Source of the DNA: Selenomonas sputigena | GTDB lineage: Bacteria > Bacillota > Negativicutes > Selenomonadales > Selenomonadaceae | Length of the DNA stretch: 64,000 bases | Assembly: GCF_026015965.1 (NCBI RefSeq) | Contig: NZ_CP110383.1 | Coordinates: 2,110,051-2,174,050, forward strand | Direction of reading: 5' to 3' | Shown here: piece after piece, positions 8,397 to 16,186 of the stretch | Layout: each line of letters begins with the position of its first letter | Numbering within the stretch: the stretch's first letter is position 1 | The notes under the pieces: model-generated | Seen by the model: only the letters and a program-made list of their open reading frames with translations | Databases searched by the model: none | What the model was told of the DNA's origin: nothing | Position numbers and translations under genes: made by a program

Positions 8397-9982
8397 CAGT
8401 CAGCCGCCTCCTTTCGCTGCTGCACGGCTCTCTTTCGCGCGTGGCGGAAGAACCAGAGCCAGTAATCGTAGAAGATTTCCCCATCGTCCTTCAGCGCGGG
8501 ACGCGAAAAGCCTGCATCTTCGGCAAGCTCTTGCGGCACTTCCGCCGAAAGGTCAAGCGAAGCGTAGGGAGAAAGTTCAGGACGCTCGCCTCGGAGGATG
8601 TCGCGCAGCTCCGCCGCGCCGAGCTTCACGCCTTCGAGATGGCGGGCGAGCGGCGTGCGCTTTGCGCCGACCTCGGCGGCGAACTTCGCGCGAAAGCGTG
8701 CCGGTGCGCCTTCGAGGTTTTCGCGCGGCCCGAGCATCGCTTCAAGACGCGCGAAAGCGTGGGTCATGCCCGCGAGCTTTCCCGTGAGGGCAGCGGCGTC
8801 CTTGTACGCCGCGAGGCGCACGCTTTGAGCGATGCGCCGGCGCAGGACGGCGCGGACGATGGCGCGCGCGCGTTCGCTCTTGACGGGGCGGCGCTCGGGT
8901 CTTTCCTGCGTCGCTTCAAAGAGCGTCGGCGCGTCGACCGTCCACAGGGCGAGCCTGCCGAAGCCCTCCTCCGTGCGAGAGCCTGAGCCCTCGGCGAGGA
9001 GAGCGGTGAGAGCCGCCGCGTCGCGGCTCGTCCACGGCGAAGCCTTCTTCAACTCGAAGATGGAGCCTGCGTCCAGCCCGAACTGCGTGGGACGGCGCAT
9101 GTTCCATACGCCGACGAAGTTCGATGCCGAGGCGGAAGCCGCGAAGATGCGCCCGAGGGAGAAGTCGTCGGATTCGGCACTTTCTTTGAGCGGCGCGAGA
9201 AATTCCTCGTCGAGCACCTCGCGTGCGTTCCGCGAGAATGCGGCGTCCGAGAGGAGCGGCGTCGCGAGGCGCAGGCGCAGAGTGCTCGAAAGGAGCGATT
9301 GGTCAAGGGGTTCGAGCGGTGCGGGCGCATCGAGCGCGATGCGGCACAGTCCGTACTGCGTGGAGCGCGACTTGCCGATCCGGCTGAGAAAAGCGCCGTC
9401 TTCGCAGTCTATGCTCGTCAAAAGCTCTTGAAGGTCCGCCGCTTCGCCGACGATTTCGCCGCAGAACGCCTGCCCCGGAAGCAGCGACTCGTAGCTGTAG
9501 ATGCCGCCCTCCGTGCTCTTTCCCGCGAGACGTTCTCCGTCCTCGTCGCGACTCATATGGAGCGAGATGTTCTTCGCCGTCTCCACGCGCTCGATCGCCG
9601 CGCCGCGCACGATGCCGCATCCCTTGAGCGGCTTGTAGCCCTTGAGTGCCGTGCCGTCCGATGCTGAGAGGTCGGCGAGGGCGGAGGAAAGCTTGTCCTT
9701 TTGCAGCGAGAGTGGCAGGCGCATGGCGCTTTCGCCGCCTTTCGACGGATAGGCGGCGGAGAATTTCAGCGCCCCCGTGAAAAGGCGGCGGAAGGCCTCG
9801 GACTCGTGGGCGGCTCTGCCGAGGTTCTGCGCCTCGATGAAGCGCGCGGCGATCATGCCGCGCGCGATCGCGCCGCTGATGGCGTCGCCCGATTCCGTCA
9901 GGATCGCGCCCTGGCTGCCCGCCGTGAGGACGAGCGGGGAAAGCGCCTCGATCGTCAAGGGGATTTTCCGCATCTCTTTCAA
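8396..9982 (-). CDS. csx10: Csx10, Cas5-like RAMP of type III-D CRISPR effector
   Basis: A 528-residue protein. The motif IGKSRSTQYGLCRI (about 225) is the characteristic Csx10 glycine-rich segment, and NISLHMSRDEDGERLAGKSTEGGIYSYE precedes it in family fashion. Csx10 takes the Cas5 role of holding the crRNA 5' tag. The N-terminal RAMP loop has no cleavage Asp, consistent with a structural part. The start is TTG at 9982, directly after the upstream stop with AAGGA 10 bases before; an ATG at 9973 is the alternative. The C-terminal roughly 150 residues are helical and might supply a small-subunit function (inference). Confidence 0.85.
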   Translation of the reverse strand: MKEMRKIPLTIEALSPLVLTAGSQGAILTESGDAISGAIARGMIAARFIEAQNLGRAAHESEAFRRLFTGALKFSAAYPSKGGESAMRLPLSLQKDKLSSALADLSASDGTALKGYKPLKGCGIVRGAAIERVETAKNISLHMSRDEDGERLAGKSTEGGIYSYESLLPGQAFCGEIVGEAADLQELLTSIDCEDGAFLSRIGKSRSTQYGLCRIALDAPAPLEPLDQSLLSSTLRLRLATPLLSDAAFSRNAREVLDEEFLAPLKESAESDDFSLGRIFAASASASNFVGVWNMRRPTQFGLDAGSIFELKKASPWTSRDAAALTALLAEGSGSRTEEGFGRLALWTVDAPTLFEATQERPERRPVKSERARAIVRAVLRRRIAQSVRLAAYKDAAALTGKLAGMTHAFARLEAMLGPRENLEGAPARFRAKFAAEVGAKRTPLARHLEGVKLGAAELRDILRGERPELSPYASLDLSAEVPQELAEDAGFSRPALKDDGEIFYDYWLWFFRHARKRAVQQRKEAAD

Positions 9983-10639
9983 TCAGCCCACATCCTTTCC
10001 GAGCGCTGCCAAGAGAAGTTCCTCGCCGCCCGAAAGCGTGCAGCGGATCCTGCCGAAGCCGCGGTTGCGCTTGAGCCCCGCCGTGCGCAGGTTGGCGCAG
10101 GCGAGCGCGAGCGCTTCAGCGTGGCGTGCCTCGCCGCCCGTCAGCGTGATCTCGCCGCAGAAGACGAGATCGTCGGCGAGCGCGGCCTGCATGTTGTGCA
10201 GCGAATTGTCGCGAGCCGTGCCGCTCTCCTTGTCGATCTCCGTCTGGAAGCGCACGGTGGTGTACTCTTCGAGGACGTCGAGCGGCGAGAGCGCCGCCTC
10301 GTAACGTGCCATCAGATAGGCGAGATCCGCGCTCAGTTCCCCGTAGCCCTCGGGATGAAGATCGTGCAGCGAGAGGCGCACGAGAGAGTCTTGACCTTCG
10401 CCGTGGCGGAAAAGCTCCGCGACCGTCCGGCGCGTGAGGAAGCTGCGCCCCGAAAGCTCCGCCATCTCCGCGACCTCGATGGCGCTCTCATAGAGAAGAC
10501 CACGAAGCCGCTTGGCCGGGAAGAGCGGGATGCCGTACCTGTCATGCACGATGGCGGAGTCGAGCGTCACGTCCGCCTTGCCCGAGGTCAGGGCAAGCGG
10601 CGAGAGCGCTTCGATGCGCAGGGTGTAGCGAGCCATCAT
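9983..10639 (-). CDS. Single-domain Cas7-type RAMP protein
   Basis: A 218-residue RAMP. IEALSPLALTSGKADVTLDSAIVHDRYGIPLFPAKRLRG is the family N-terminal block (seen over residues 8-47) with two Asp residues where Csm3 has its cleavage Asp, and LKRNRGFGRIRC near the C-terminus is the GxGxG-type loop. It would multimerise on the crRNA spacer region. Its start overlaps the cas10 stop by four bases (ATGA). Confidence 0.82.
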   Translation of the reverse strand: MMARYTLRIEALSPLALTSGKADVTLDSAIVHDRYGIPLFPAKRLRGLLYESAIEVAEMAELSGRSFLTRRTVAELFRHGEGQDSLVRLSLHDLHPEGYGELSADLAYLMARYEAALSPLDVLEEYTTVRFQTEIDKESGTARDNSLHNMQAALADDLVFCGEITLTGGEARHAEALALACANLRTAGLKRNRGFGRIRCTLSGGEELLLAALGKDVG

Positions 10640-12264
10640 GACGCCTCCTTTCCATCATGCGCGCTCTTCGGCGGCAAAAATTCCGACAGCTCGATCGCCT
10701 CGACAAACGGCGTTCGCATACGGCCGCTGTGCTCCTGCCAAAGATGCGCGGCGTAGGCCTCCCAACCCGCAGGCTGCGGCAGAGTGTAGCCGTCGTGGCG
10801 AATCTGCTCGAGGTATTTTCCCGCCTCATGCTCTCCGTGCTGCAGGACGGCGCGCAGATCCTTGAGCTTGCTGCTCGGCAGGCTCTTCGAGAGGCCTTCG
10901 GCGAGCTCGCGCAGTCGGGCGAAAGCATAGTGAGATTCGCCGTCGATGCGGTACGGGCCGAAGTGCAGGCTGCCGAGCGCCGCGCGGTACTCTTGGCGAC
11001 GGATCTCAGCGAGCGTCGGCGCCTGCTCGCCGTGCAGACGCAGGAAGTCGAGCCAGCAGCTCGCCTCCTCGCGCAGGCCTTCACGTTCGTTCGCAAGCTT
11101 TCTCATGCGCCCTTTCGCCGAGTCGCAAAGCTGCTCGGCGATCTCGTAGCCGCGGAAGAAGGGATAGGCGGTCGGCAGGATCGCGACGCCCGCGCATGTA
11201 TCGACGCCCTTTTCCAGCAGCGACTTCATGATGAACGCCGTGCAGTCGAAGGCGACCTTCGCCGCGCAGACGAAGGTCATGTCGTCGCCGCCGAGGATCA
11301 GCGGGCGCACGGGCAGATAGCGGCGCTTTTCTTCGTCCTTCCTCTGCGCGAGGAAGGGGAATCTGTCCTCTTTCATGGAGAGGACAAGCTCGGCAAAGGC
11401 GCGGGTCGTCGCCGTGCAGATCTCCTGCGACTTATTCTTGTAGTCGGAAAGCGTCGCGAGATCGGCGAACTTCTTGCCCATGTTGTTGCCGTCGATGTGA
11501 ACGACGGCGATGTAATTTTCTGTCTCCTTCTGCCCGAGCTTGTCCAATTCGCTTGGAAACACTGCGTTTTCCATGAAGCGCGATTTCTCCTCGTCCGTGA
11601 GGACGCCCGTGAGCTTCTCCAAAAGAGCCTGCTCCGCTCTGGCCGGCTGCAGTGCGCCGCCCTCAGGACGCGGCGTCGCGACGCGCAGCTTCGCGGCCTC
11701 GCTCTCTGCAATATAGCGCTTGCGGCTCGCATCGTAGGAGGTCGCCGTCTCGTCCGTGCCGTCGGCGGCGAGCGTCAGACCCGTGTAGGGAATCGTCGTC
11801 CGAGGAAATGCGGTGTTCTGCTGCTCTTTGAGCTTCAAGACGAGCGCGGTGCGGTTCGCCGTCTTGGACAGCCAACTGCCGTCGGATGCGAGATCGACCG
11901 TACCGATGGCGGCTCCCGTCTGCAGCCCCGGGCAGCGCACGAGAAGTTCCTTCGAGAAGCGGCGCACGATCTCCGCCGCAGCCTCGCCTGCATCGGCTCG
12001 CAGCAGAATCATCGCGTTGCCGCCGCCGATGTAGGCGACACGCGCCTTCTGCGGCATCGCCGTCCAGTCGGGCGAGGCGACCTCGCGCCAAGTCGCATCG
12101 TCCAGCTCCGCCGTGCCGCATACCTCGCGGATGACGGGAAGCAGCACATCGTCAAAGATGCGGTCGACGAGATAGGAAGCGCCGATCTGCGTCTTGAGAC
12201 GGCTGCTGGAAAAGATGTACTTCTGAATCGAGCGTGTGTCGAAAAGCAGTGCTTTCAGCTCCAT
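10636..12264 (-). CDS. cas10: Cas10, HD-less large subunit with cyclase palm
   Basis: A 542-residue signature protein of type III CRISPR. The ATG at 12264 follows AAAGGAGGC; a longer frame upstream is not coding. Palm 1 (about 75-90) reads YIGGGNAMILL, a degenerate GGDD. Palm 2 has VVHIDGNNMGKK (252-264) and an intact LILGGDDMTFV (GGDD at 325-328), so cyclic oligoadenylate synthesis is predicted. No N-terminal HD nuclease is present: the protein opens directly into palm 1. First gene of the six-gene effector operon. Its upstream region runs into a broken Rpn gene. Confidence 0.93.
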   Translation of the reverse strand: MELKALLFDTRSIQKYIFSSSRLKTQIGASYLVDRIFDDVLLPVIREVCGTAELDDATWREVASPDWTAMPQKARVAYIGGGNAMILLRADAGEAAAEIVRRFSKELLVRCPGLQTGAAIGTVDLASDGSWLSKTANRTALVLKLKEQQNTAFPRTTIPYTGLTLAADGTDETATSYDASRKRYIAESEAAKLRVATPRPEGGALQPARAEQALLEKLTGVLTDEEKSRFMENAVFPSELDKLGQKETENYIAVVHIDGNNMGKKFADLATLSDYKNKSQEICTATTRAFAELVLSMKEDRFPFLAQRKDEEKRRYLPVRPLILGGDDMTFVCAAKVAFDCTAFIMKSLLEKGVDTCAGVAILPTAYPFFRGYEIAEQLCDSAKGRMRKLANEREGLREEASCWLDFLRLHGEQAPTLAEIRRQEYRAALGSLHFGPYRIDGESHYAFARLRELAEGLSKSLPSSKLKDLRAVLQHGEHEAGKYLEQIRHDGYTLPQPAGWEAYAAHLWQEHSGRMRTPFVEAIELSEFLPPKSAHDGKEAS

Positions 12265-12376
12265 CAAAAAGCCTCCTTTGCGGAATTTATTCACTTTTAA
12301 TATTCGTGCAATTGAGGAAGATTCCTGCCGGAATGAGAAGAAATATTTCTCTAGTGATAGAAAGCACGATGGAGAT

Positions 12377-12469
12377 GAAGAGGCTAGAGCGGATGGACGA
12401 CAGGAAGGAATACAGGAAGGCTTGACCACCTCCATCCGCAACGTGATGCACAGCATGAATTTTTCCGTT
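12377..12469 (+). pseudogene. C-terminal fragment of an Rpn-family nuclease gene
   Basis: The frame reads EEARADGRQEGIQEG then IRNVMHSMNFSV, matching the C-terminal region of the complete gene at 13302-14207 (EEARAEG, then IRNVMHSMNFSV). The nuclease domain and the true C-terminus are absent. It lies upstream of cas10 on the opposite strand and marks a past duplication or recombination in the CRISPR island. Confidence 0.75.
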
Positions 12470-12543
12470 TGTCTTCTACCCGCATAGCGGGTGGTTTATT
12501 GTGTCGCATACTGTACATGCAACACTGGGTCACGACCCATAAC

Positions 12544-12580
12544 AAAAGAAGCCCTGCGGCTCTGCCGCAGGGCTTCTTTT
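12544..12580. terminator. Bidirectional terminator at the distal end of array 2
   Basis: A perfect 17-bp stem AAAAGAAGCCCTGCGGC / GCCGCAGGGCTTCTTTT with a TCT loop. The same hairpin, with the flanking 70 bases, recurs beside array 3. Confidence 0.85.
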
Positions 12581-12615
12581 CATGCTCTTAGGGATTTTCT
12601 GCACAAACCTGTCCT

Positions 12616-12936
12616 TTTTCAACACCGCAAGCGGTATGGATTGCATGCAATTTGAATGCATGGGACTGCGAAAGCACCTTCTGGTTGTTTCAATACCGCA
12701 AGCGGTATGGATTGCATGCAATCACTACATTACCGGACAAGTCGATTTGAGGCTTGTCGTTTCAATACCGCAAGCGGTATGGATTGCATGCAATTTAGTC
12801 GTTGATTTTTTGTCTTGTGGAATCACACGAGTTTCAATACCGCAAGCGGTATGGATTGCATGCAATAGCACTTAGGCGAAGTGTACTTGAGCGCCACGAT
12901 GTTTCAATACCGCAAGCGGTATGGATTGCATGCAAT
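12616..12936 (-). CRISPR. CRISPR array 2: 5 repeats, 4 spacers
   Basis: Repeats of the same 36-bp type start at 12616, 12687, 12759, 12831 and 12901, with 34-36 bp spacers. The repeat at 12616 is degenerate at its G and at CACC, and matches the degenerate repeat of array 3. Leader at 12937-13196; transcription leftwards. Confidence 0.97.
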
Positions 12937-13196
12937 ACCGTCCCTCACAGCCCTTGGGACAGCTGAACCCAGAAGCGGGTTTTCTAAACGGATCGCTCTT
13001 TTTGGCAAATCGCCGCGACCCCGCGGGATTTTTTTGTCGCCAAAATCGGCTGAAAACGTCCGCAAACCCTGTAATATCAAGGAAACTTTTGTCCACGGGA
13101 AAAATCTAAAACTCATGGCATTTTCCCCGAAATCCTTCCCTTCACTGTAACAAAGTATAGCATAGAAATATGTCCGCTGTCAACCGTGTGCATGAG
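12937..13196 (-). promoter_or_regulatory. Leader and promoter of CRISPR array 2
   Basis: Nearly identical to leader 1. On the minus strand TTGACA (13178-13183), 18-base spacer, TATACT (13154-13159). No gene between it and the Rpn gene start at 13302. Confidence 0.88.
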
Positions 13197-13301
13197 GGCG
13201 GTGAGAGCGCTTCGATGCGCAGGATGATGCAGCCGAAACCACCAGCACTCCTTGTCCGGATGGCGCGGCTTATAGTATAATATGATAAAGGGGGCAGTTC
13301 G

Positions 13302-14207
13302 ATGAGGAAACCGCAGCGCGCATACAGGGATTCTCTTTTTCGCGACATATTCAACAACGCAGACAGACTGCCGGAAATCTATGAGGCGCTTCTTGGCATT
13401 AAAACGACAGCCAGCGATATAACGCTCGCCACGATCAATGAAACGCTTTTTTCAGGCATCAAGAATGACGTAGGTTTCATCGTCGGCAGTCAACATGTTC
13501 TCCTGACCGAGCATCAAAGCACGATCAACGCGAACATGCCATTGAGAATGCTCATGTATCTGGCAGAAATCTATCGTCGCTATGTGGATGCCGATGCGGT
13601 CTATCGGAAAAGATTGATCCCCTTGCCTGCACCGAAGTTTTATGTATTCTACAACGGAATCGAAAAGATGCCCGATACGTGGTCGCTTCATCTTTCTGAT
13701 GCTTTCGAGGGAAGAAAAGCCGATTTGGAACTTGCTGTTGAGATCATTAACATCAACAATCAGCCAGGGCACCCCATCTTGGAGAAATGCCACGCACTAA
13801 AAAGCTACAGTGTCTTCGTCGCCAAAGTGCGAAAAAGTGTCAAGAGCGGAAATGCGCTCGAAGTTGCAATAAGCGAAGCCGCGCGATATTGTATCGCGCA
13901 TAATTATCTGGAAGATTATTTCCGTCAGAAACAGGAGCAGGAGGTCTTCGATATGTTGAATTTTGCTTGGAATCAGGAACGCGCCTTAGAGATTCGCGCT
14001 GAGGAGGCTAGAGCGGAAGGTTTGTCGCAAGGTCTGTCGCAAGGTCTGTCGCAAGGCTTGTCGCAAGGTGTGCTTGAAACGACGATTACAGCCATCCGCA
14101 ACGTGATGCACAGCATGAACTTTTCCGTAGAAAAGGCGATGGATGTGCTGCAGATTCCAGCTGACGAGCGTGCGAAGTATGCGGCTCTGGTTGGCCAACG
14201 TGTTTGA
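13302..14207 (+). CDS. Rpn-family PD-(D/E)XK nuclease / transposase-like protein
   Basis: A 301-residue protein of the recombination-promoting nuclease (YhgA-like) family. The nuclease core shows KNDVGF, then LLTEHQST with the E-x-Q typical of Rpn active sites. Residues about 237-254 contain tandem LSQG units (LSQGLSQGLSQGLSQG), a repeat type that varies in copy number in Rpn proteins, followed by a helical tail (VMHSMNFSVEKAMDVLQIP). GGGGG lies upstream of the ATG. It sits between arrays 2 and 3. Rpn proteins are linked to DNA cleavage and phage defence; the role here is not shown. Confidence 0.85.
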   Translation: MRKPQRAYRDSLFRDIFNNADRLPEIYEALLGIKTTASDITLATINETLFSGIKNDVGFIVGSQHVLLTEHQSTINANMPLRMLMYLAEIYRRYVDADAVYRKRLIPLPAPKFYVFYNGIEKMPDTWSLHLSDAFEGRKADLELAVEIININNQPGHPILEKCHALKSYSVFVAKVRKSVKSGNALEVAISEAARYCIAHNYLEDYFRQKQEQEVFDMLNFAWNQERALEIRAEEARAEGLSQGLSQGLSQGLSQGVLETTITAIRNVMHSMNFSVEKAMDVLQIPADERAKYAALVGQRV

Positions 14208-14337
14208 GAAATGTGAAAAAGAATGGTACAGTAAAAATCGGAAAACCTATCGGAGGCGAAAAAACGGGGCAGGTTTTCTGATTTTCCTTGAATCTCATTA
14301 TCGAATTGATTTTACTTGTGTGCATGGAGATGGTGAT

Positions 14338-14577
14338 ATGGCATTCGCTAAAGAGCCTGAATCCTTGGCGGCAGCACAAAAACGTTTCAATGATGCGGAG
14401 GCGGCTTACTGCAAGATGTTTGGTGAGAACTCCTTGGATAGAGTGGCGTATGTTGACCCTCTTCACCCAATGATTGAGGAGTATGAAAGCGCGACGAATA
14501 TGCTCGTTTCTGCCATTCGTCATAATAAGCCCATCGAACAAGCTCCGAAAGAAATTTGGGAATCGCTAGTATTCTGA
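14338..14577 (+). CDS. Small helical protein of unknown function
   Basis: A 79-residue acidic, soluble protein beginning MAFAKEPESLAAAQKRFNDA. The ATG follows GGAGATGGTGAT. No membrane segment or known motif. It follows the Rpn gene by 130 bases; codon use is less GC-rich than the cas genes, suggesting separate origin. Confidence 0.5.
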   Translation: MAFAKEPESLAAAQKRFNDAEAAYCKMFGENSLDRVAYVDPLHPMIEEYESATNMLVSAIRHNKPIEQAPKEIWESLVF

Positions 14578-14596
14578 GTTTTGAGAAGGTAGTATC

Positions 14597-14692
14597 ATAG
14601 CAAACTTCAAGCTGATCTACCAGATACTCACGCTTTCAGACAAGTATCTCGACCACGAAGAACCCGACTGGCTGAAATGGACTGCACCCTAA
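14597..14692 (+). pseudogene. Remnant of an unrecognised gene 3' end
   Basis: An open frame without a start reads IIANFKLIYQILTLSDK then YLDHEEPDWLKWTAP and stops with TAA at the edge of the duplicated array module. It looks like the tail of a gene whose body was lost. Confidence 0.35.
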
Positions 14693-14714
14693 AATACGGA
14701 CAATGACCCATAAC

Positions 14715-14751
14715 AAAAGAAGCCCTGCGGCTCTGCCGCAGGGCTTCTTTT
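14715..14751. terminator. Bidirectional terminator at the distal end of array 3
   Basis: Same perfect 17-bp stem as at 12544-12580, in the same relation to the degenerate terminal repeat. Confidence 0.85.
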
Positions 14752-14786
14752 CATGCTCTTAGGGATTTTCTGCACAAACCTGTCCT

Positions 14787-15618
14787 TTTTCAACACCGCA
14801 AGCGGTATGGATTGCATGCAATGCGAAGTTGAGGTTGTTAGAACAGCAAAGTTCGAAGAGTTTCAATACCGCAAGCGGTATGGATTGCATGCAATGCGAA
14901 GTTGAGGTTGTTAGAACAGCAAAGTTCGAAGAGTTTCAATACCGCAAGCGGTATGGATTGCATGCAATGCGAAGTTGAGGTTGTTAGAACAGCAAAGTTC
15001 GAAGAGTTTCAATACCGCAAGCGGTATGGATTGCATGCAATAAAATGGAAGAAATTTGTTCGTGCATGGCTTGCAAGTTTCAATACCGCAAGCGGTATGG
15101 ATTGCATGCAATTTCACAATAGTCAATCGGGAAATTCAATCCAGCATAACCAAGTTTCAATACCGCAAGCGGTATGGATTGCATGCAATAACTTCGATGC
15201 TGCTGAGTGCGACTTGTTCGAGGTGTTTCAATACCGCAAGCGGTATGGATTGCATGCAATGACATGGTAGCAAACCCGATGGCTTTTGAGGTTGGGAGTT
15301 TCAATACCGCAAGCGGTATGGATTGCATGCAATAACTTCGATGCTGCTGAGTGCGACTTGTTCGAGGTGTTTCAATACCGCAAGCGGTATGGATTGCATG
15401 CAATGACATGGTAGCAAACCCGATGGCTTTTGAGGTTGGGAGTTTCAATACCGCAAGCGGTATGGATTGCATGCAATAACTTCGATGCTGCTGAGTGCGA
15501 CTTGTTCGAGGTGTTTCAATACCGCAAGCGGTATGGATTGCATGCAATGATTCGCTTGCGTGTAACCTGTCAAGGGGGGCATGTTTCAATACCGCAAGCG
15601 GTATGGATTGCATGCAAT
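14787..15618 (-). CRISPR. CRISPR array 3: 12 repeats, 11 spacers with repeated spacers
   Basis: Repeats start at 14787, 14860, 14933, 15006, 15077, 15154, 15225, 15298, 15369, 15442, 15513 and 15583. Only six spacers are distinct. One 37-mer (starting GCGAAGTTGAGG) fills the first three positions; then a 35-mer (AACTTCGATGCT) and a 37-mer (GACATGGTAGCA) alternate as B-C-B-C-B at 15190-15512. The terminal repeat at 14787 is degenerate. Leader at 15619-15880, transcription leftwards. Confidence 0.98.
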
Positions 15619-15880
15619 ACCGTCCCTCACAGCCCTTGGGACAGCTGAACCCAGAAGCGGGTTTTCGAAACGGATCGCTCTTTTTGGCAAATCGCCGCAA
15701 CCTCGCGGGATTTTTTTGTCGCCAAAATCGGCTGAAAACGTCCGCAAACCCTGTAATATCAAGGAAACTTTTGTCCACGGGAAAAATCTAAAACTCATGG
15801 CATTTTCCCGAGAATTTCTCCCTTCACTGTAACAGAGTATAGCATGGAAACGCATTGCTGTCAACCGTGTGCGTGACACC
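15619..15880 (-). promoter_or_regulatory. Leader and promoter of CRISPR array 3
   Basis: Homologous to leaders 1 and 2 with a few substitutions (for example CCCGAGAATTTCTCCC). On the minus strand TTGACA (15859-15864), 17-base spacer, TATACT (15836-15841); the other two leaders have an 18-base spacer. Confidence 0.87.
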
Positions 15881-15990
15881 GTGCGCGAAAGGCACGTCCC
15901 CCAGCAAAACGGGGCTGTGCATGATTGGCGCAGCAGGCGAACCGGGTCATTCTTTGGAATCTGAATTTCAAAATTTAGAGGCAGGCAAGG

Positions 15991-16099
15991 TTGATAAATT
16001 TTCGCTCCATGCGGTATAATCTGGTTGTAAGATTCGGTTTTTTAGCATAAGTCTATTTTGCACTCGCCTCCCCCCTTTTGCTAGGGCGGAGGCTTTTTT
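15991..16099 (+). ncRNA. Short candidate RNA with strong promoter and terminator
   Basis: TTGATA (15991-15996), 18-base spacer and TATAAT (16015-16020) predict a start near 16027. A hairpin GCCTCCCCCC / GGGCGGAGGC (16066-16093) with TTTTTT ends it after about 73 nt. No open frame with a ribosome site is inside. It follows leader 3 and may be an sRNA or a decayed gene leader. Confidence 0.5.
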
Positions 16100-16109
16100 G
16101 TGCATGAAA

Positions 16110-16144
16110 AAGCTGTCGCACATGATTTATGTGCGACAGCCCCT
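16110..16144 (-). terminator. Terminator of the exported-protein gene
   Basis: GGCTGTCGCACATAAA pairs with the following ATGTGCGACAGC on the minus strand, then TTTTTC. Confidence 0.8.
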
Positions 16145-16186
16145 TGTTATTTAGAGACGTGCTATTTCACATCCCCTTTTCCTGTA

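Noticed and set aside
10657-12300. 547-residue plus-strand frame antisense to cas10
   Set aside because: Shadow of the cas10 coding strand with no recognisable motif.
12904-13116. Conserved frames in the leader regions (three near-identical copies)
   Set aside because: Similarity is explained by the duplicated non-coding leaders; the frames have no ribosome sites and include the promoter itself.
13302-14207. Insertion-sequence transposase
   Set aside because: The family is often labelled transposase, but there are no terminal inverted repeats or target duplications; Rpn nuclease is the better name.
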